64,000 bases of DNA, taken from positions 124,001-188,000 of the forward strand of contig QAOA01008173.1 in assembly GCA_003255065.1 (NCBI GenBank). The letters are read 5' to 3'. The notes beneath the pieces are model-generated. The model made no database searches. It was not told the origin of the DNA and saw only the letters and a program-made list of their open reading frames with translations. Shown one piece after another: positions 60,620-64,000 of this stretch. A program made the translations under genes and the position numbers. The first letter of the stretch is position 1. Each line of letters starts with the position of its first letter. The stretch comes from Cercis canadensis (taxonomy: Eukaryota > Streptophyta > Magnoliopsida > Fabales > Fabaceae).

Positions 60620-63600
60620 AGATCGTTTTTCTCTATGTTTTTCAAGTCTACCTTTCTGGGTCTTTTTTTCTTCTTTACCCTAATATCTTTGTGAATTGTA
60701 TACCACGTGAGTGATCGATGTGATAATGTAAGTGGGATTAGTGGGGGCAAATTAAGAGAGTTAAGAGTGTTATTGTAACTTGCAGTTTGTGCCATGTTAT
60801 TTGTTAATTAATTTGGTATAAATGCAGACTATGATCATCATAAAGGGTAATGTTTTTTTTCGTTGGTTAAGTTAAGCTTTCTCCTCCTATATTGTTATAC
60901 TTTTCGTCGATGGTGTAATGATGGGAATGGCATATATTTTTTGTCATTAGGTTTTTGAGTTTTCTTTTCTCTCTCTTTTTTGTTTTCTCTCTGGACCATT
61001 AGTGCAATCAATGAGAGTCAGAAGACACTGAAATTTTGCTTCACTCTAGTTTTGGTCGTGTTTGGATTTTCTGTTTGGACTATGTGTAGATCTTTGTTGG
61101 CCAAGAAGGACAGAGAGAAAAAGTGAAGGAAATCCTTTCACAAGCATTAAAGAACTGTACTGGACCAAAATAAAAAGCCTTAATTTTTCAGAGGAAAGAA
61201 AAAAGAATACAATGTAGTAATATAAATAGAGAGAGAGAGAGAGAGAGGGGGGGGGGGGGGNGGGGGGGGGAATCAGATATAAGTCCTTTTTAGACTGGTA
61301 TTCTGATGACTTATAAATGTGAATAAAAAGCAGCATGTTTTTCAGTGCCACTGTTGTGAGGGTTAATGACAGTCACAGACTCAGTCGTCCCTCTCAAGGG
61401 TCTCAAAGCTCACAGACACAAACAAACTCCATTCATGATGATCATCTTGACGTCTCTTTATCTCTTGCATCAGAATCAGGGCCATTGCACTGAGTGTAGT
61501 GGGCGCAGAGAGAGAGAGAGAGAAACAGAAGCAGAAGCAGAAGCAGTAAGGCACACCAGCAGCATCTTTCCAAATATGCAGAGACCATTCAAAGCTTTTG
61601 GGGTTTGAAGGGAATTGCATGTGATTAATTTTTTAAAAAAAAAAACAAAAACAAAAAAGCTGCGTGTGGTTATTGCTGTTCTATATCTTTCAAAACTAGA
61701 AGCAATACAACAAAAAGCCTTAGAAAGGCCAAAGTCATGAGCTGCTTAAAGGGTCGTTGTTTTTATTTCTTTTAATTACCTTTCAGCTATGTAGCTTTAC
61801 TTCTTGGACCATGTGCTGTTTCTTTCTACTCTGTGAATCGTTGTAATTGCAAGCTGAGCCTCTCACTCTTCACTTTTATCTGACGCGTAAATCGTTATGT
61901 GTTGTACAATTATTATTAAGTGGATGTTGCACTGTCCACTGGCCGAGGGGGTCCTAAGCCTAACCTCAGCTGAGCTAGCAAGTAGTAAGTAGATCAAGCT
62001 CCACCTTCATATGTCTAGTGACTCTAGTGGGTTTAGTCTCAGCACTATTCCTTGTCAACAAACGAATCCTAATCCATTGTACGAATTAATATGGCTAGAA
62101 AAAAAAGGTAAACCAGCTGTTGAATTTTTGCGGTATGTAGATCGTTTTCGGATCTTATCTAACTGGATTCGATGTCACACAGCTCCATCCAACCGTCAAA
62201 ATTGCTTGTTTTCCAACTTAATCGTGTGAGATTGAGATCCACTTAGTGTTTTGAAAAAGTGAAATTTATAAAATGACTTCGTTTCTATTCCCAATTTTAA
62301 AACATTGGGTTATTTATCAAAATTATATTTTCATTTCCTGCTTTCTTCTGCTTGTAGAAAACGAAAATGTTATAAATAATTAGTTCTCATTTACATATGC
62401 TAGCATGAAACATAGTATGTTTTGGTAATGGAGGCCTTTGTGCATAAACCATAAGCATTATAATATATTTAGATTAAATCTTTTGTAACTTAATTGTTCA
62501 GAAAAAATATTGAAGCCCATTGATGTTGAGCATGTTTTTCCTTTTTTATCTGAAATGTTAATCATATATATCCCAAATGCTTTTTAAGTTACAAACTTAT
62601 TTTGACCTCCAAAATTTGAAAAAAAAATGTTTTGAGTTGTTTGAACATATATAAAATATTAATTTGAGGTCCTCATTCTGATTGTAATCCGATGTTACTT
62701 CAATCAATTAAATAAATGTCATGTTAGCCTTTCAAAACATATGATAAATGGTGCACTTAGCATGATTAATTAATTCATTGATGTTCTAAGAATAAACTAT
62801 ATTTCGTAGCTCTAGTCTTTCTATTCTATTAAGACTTACTATTGAAACCACTTACATTTCCCAAAGCATAGGAAGAAAAAAAAGTTAGATCAATCAAATA
62901 CTGGTATAAACAAACTCAATTCACAAACTTCCTCATGTTATCTGCATATAAACTTATTTTTATTCAACATATGCTCATATACTCATGATTCAATGAATTC
63001 TTCTTTCTTGTTTTTTATGGTGAGTTTGCGAATCCAATTTTGAACAAGCAGCTTTATTTAGCAAGATTTTTTTGTCTTTGACTACTGTTTGGCAATATGA
63101 CTTAGAAGCCAATAAATTGAACAAGCATTGTATATGGACCTCACCACATAAATAATTCAAGGGAAAAAGATGAGAGGAAGCTAAGTGAGTGAAAATAAAT
63201 AAGAAGAAAAGAAAAAGACCTCTCCATAGATAAAGCTCTCTTGCTTAAATATTGTCCTGGCATCACATTGACATGGTCCGTAATACAAGGAAATACGATT
63301 AAATTTGGAGTTCAGCATCTGCACACACAGATCTAATCTTATCAGTACAGATATATAATGCTTAAATAATCTTCAGCTTCGGCATACAAAAGAAAATCTC
63401 TTAAGTTTGGGAGTTTTGAAAGGGGGAAATATATGGTAGAGGAAGATATGGGAATTATCTTTTGTTTTTTTCAACGAAGAATGGAGGCAAACCCTAGCCT
63501 TTTCCCTATTTCAAATTTGAAAGGAAGGAAAAAGATCAAGATGAATTATAGATGTAAAAATTCATTAATTGTAACTTTGAAAAGGATGGGAAAAAGAAAA

Positions 63601-64000
63601 AAAGAAAAACCTTCAGGTCCCTCTGCTTCATATATTTGATATTAAGGAAGGAACGGTATCAGTTAGTATATGCCTAGACTGAAGCATAGGTTCCTTCTCA
63701 TTCACGAGATGGATTTGTGTTGTGCCCCATTTACCCAGATACATATTTGTGCACAAAAACTCATACAACCTAGCATTTTTCTCAAGGAAAAAAGAAATTG
63801 AGGAAAGGAAAAGAGTTGGCTAAGAAAGCCAAGTACTGGGCCATCATGTATTTTATTTAACATCAACAACAAAAAATTAAGAAACAAACCAAAGAATTGA
63901 ATGCCAATCAATTTTTATTTAAGCATTGTACATACATAGAGGTCACCTCTAGTAAACTACTAAAAAAAATGGTTCCTTCAATGAGGGGATTCATTTTGAA
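60620..64000. other. Intergenic region downstream of the IDD gene
   Basis: It holds the IDD 3' untranslated sequence (roughly to 60860), a GA microsatellite with a poly-G run at 61228-61270, and AT-rich DNA. Short open frames such as 62011-62229 show no recognisable domain. No gene supported. Confidence 0.5.
61228..61270. repeat. (GA)n microsatellite and poly-G run around N61261
   Basis: About 20 bp of alternating AG runs into a G homopolymer interrupted by the N. Confidence 0.9.

Noticed and set aside
62011-62229. 72-residue open frame downstream of the IDD gene
   Set aside because: No family resemblance and no supporting promoter or splice structure.

Overview
This is nuclear DNA of a flowering plant, most likely a eudicot. 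It is AT-rich, its genes have many short exons with GT-AG introns, and its intergenic space is full of miniature inverted-repeat transposons (MITEs), a Copia retrotransposon and low-complexity tracts. The protein families are plant-type: plastid-targeted proteins, IDD zinc fingers, plant AKR4 reductases and TMN/EMP70 proteins. I cannot name the species. The assembly is a draft from a heterozygous genome. Nine single Ns occur, and seven of them have the same sequence on both sides, which indicates contig ends that overlap but were never merged.

Layout. 1-2330 (minus): 5' part of a DYRK/YAK1-like protein kinase gene with a LisH-type N-terminus; the kinase domain lies beyond the left edge. 2965-8343: a PIF/Harbinger-like DNA transposon with TTA target duplications. 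It holds a broken multi-exon F-box gene, a long fold-back repeat and a relic of transposase. 10586-14320 (plus): an intact seven-exon TMN1/EMP-type transmembrane nine gene. 16690-21409 (plus): a twelve-exon gene for a plastid-targeted protein related to bacterial YaaW (UPF0174/DUF3944). 21988-34275 (minus): a tandem cluster of aldo-keto reductases with two intact genes and one wreck. A MITE family, a 3'-truncated Copia element, a Mutator-like MITE in an intron and a hAT-like element have expanded this cluster. 35683-35831 (minus): an isolated first exon resembling a CASP-like membrane protein. About 36000-57500: roughly 21 kb with no gene I can support, only MITEs, a 400-bp tandem duplication, simple repeats and a few GC-richer islands. 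58194-60619 (plus): a three-exon INDETERMINATE-domain (IDD14/15/16, SGR5/LPA1-type) zinc-finger transcription factor with a GA-rich upstream region. 60620-64000: no gene seen.

The genes do not form one pathway. The only functional cluster is the AKR array, whose two intact members share gene structure, the catalytic tetrad and an upstream ACGTGT-containing block. I found no convincing undescribed biological system. The most notable structures are the Harbinger-like element enclosing an F-box gene, the layered transposon history of the AKR cluster, the CpG-decay difference between the two copies around N24773, and the plastid YaaW-like gene with an apparent GC-AG intron.
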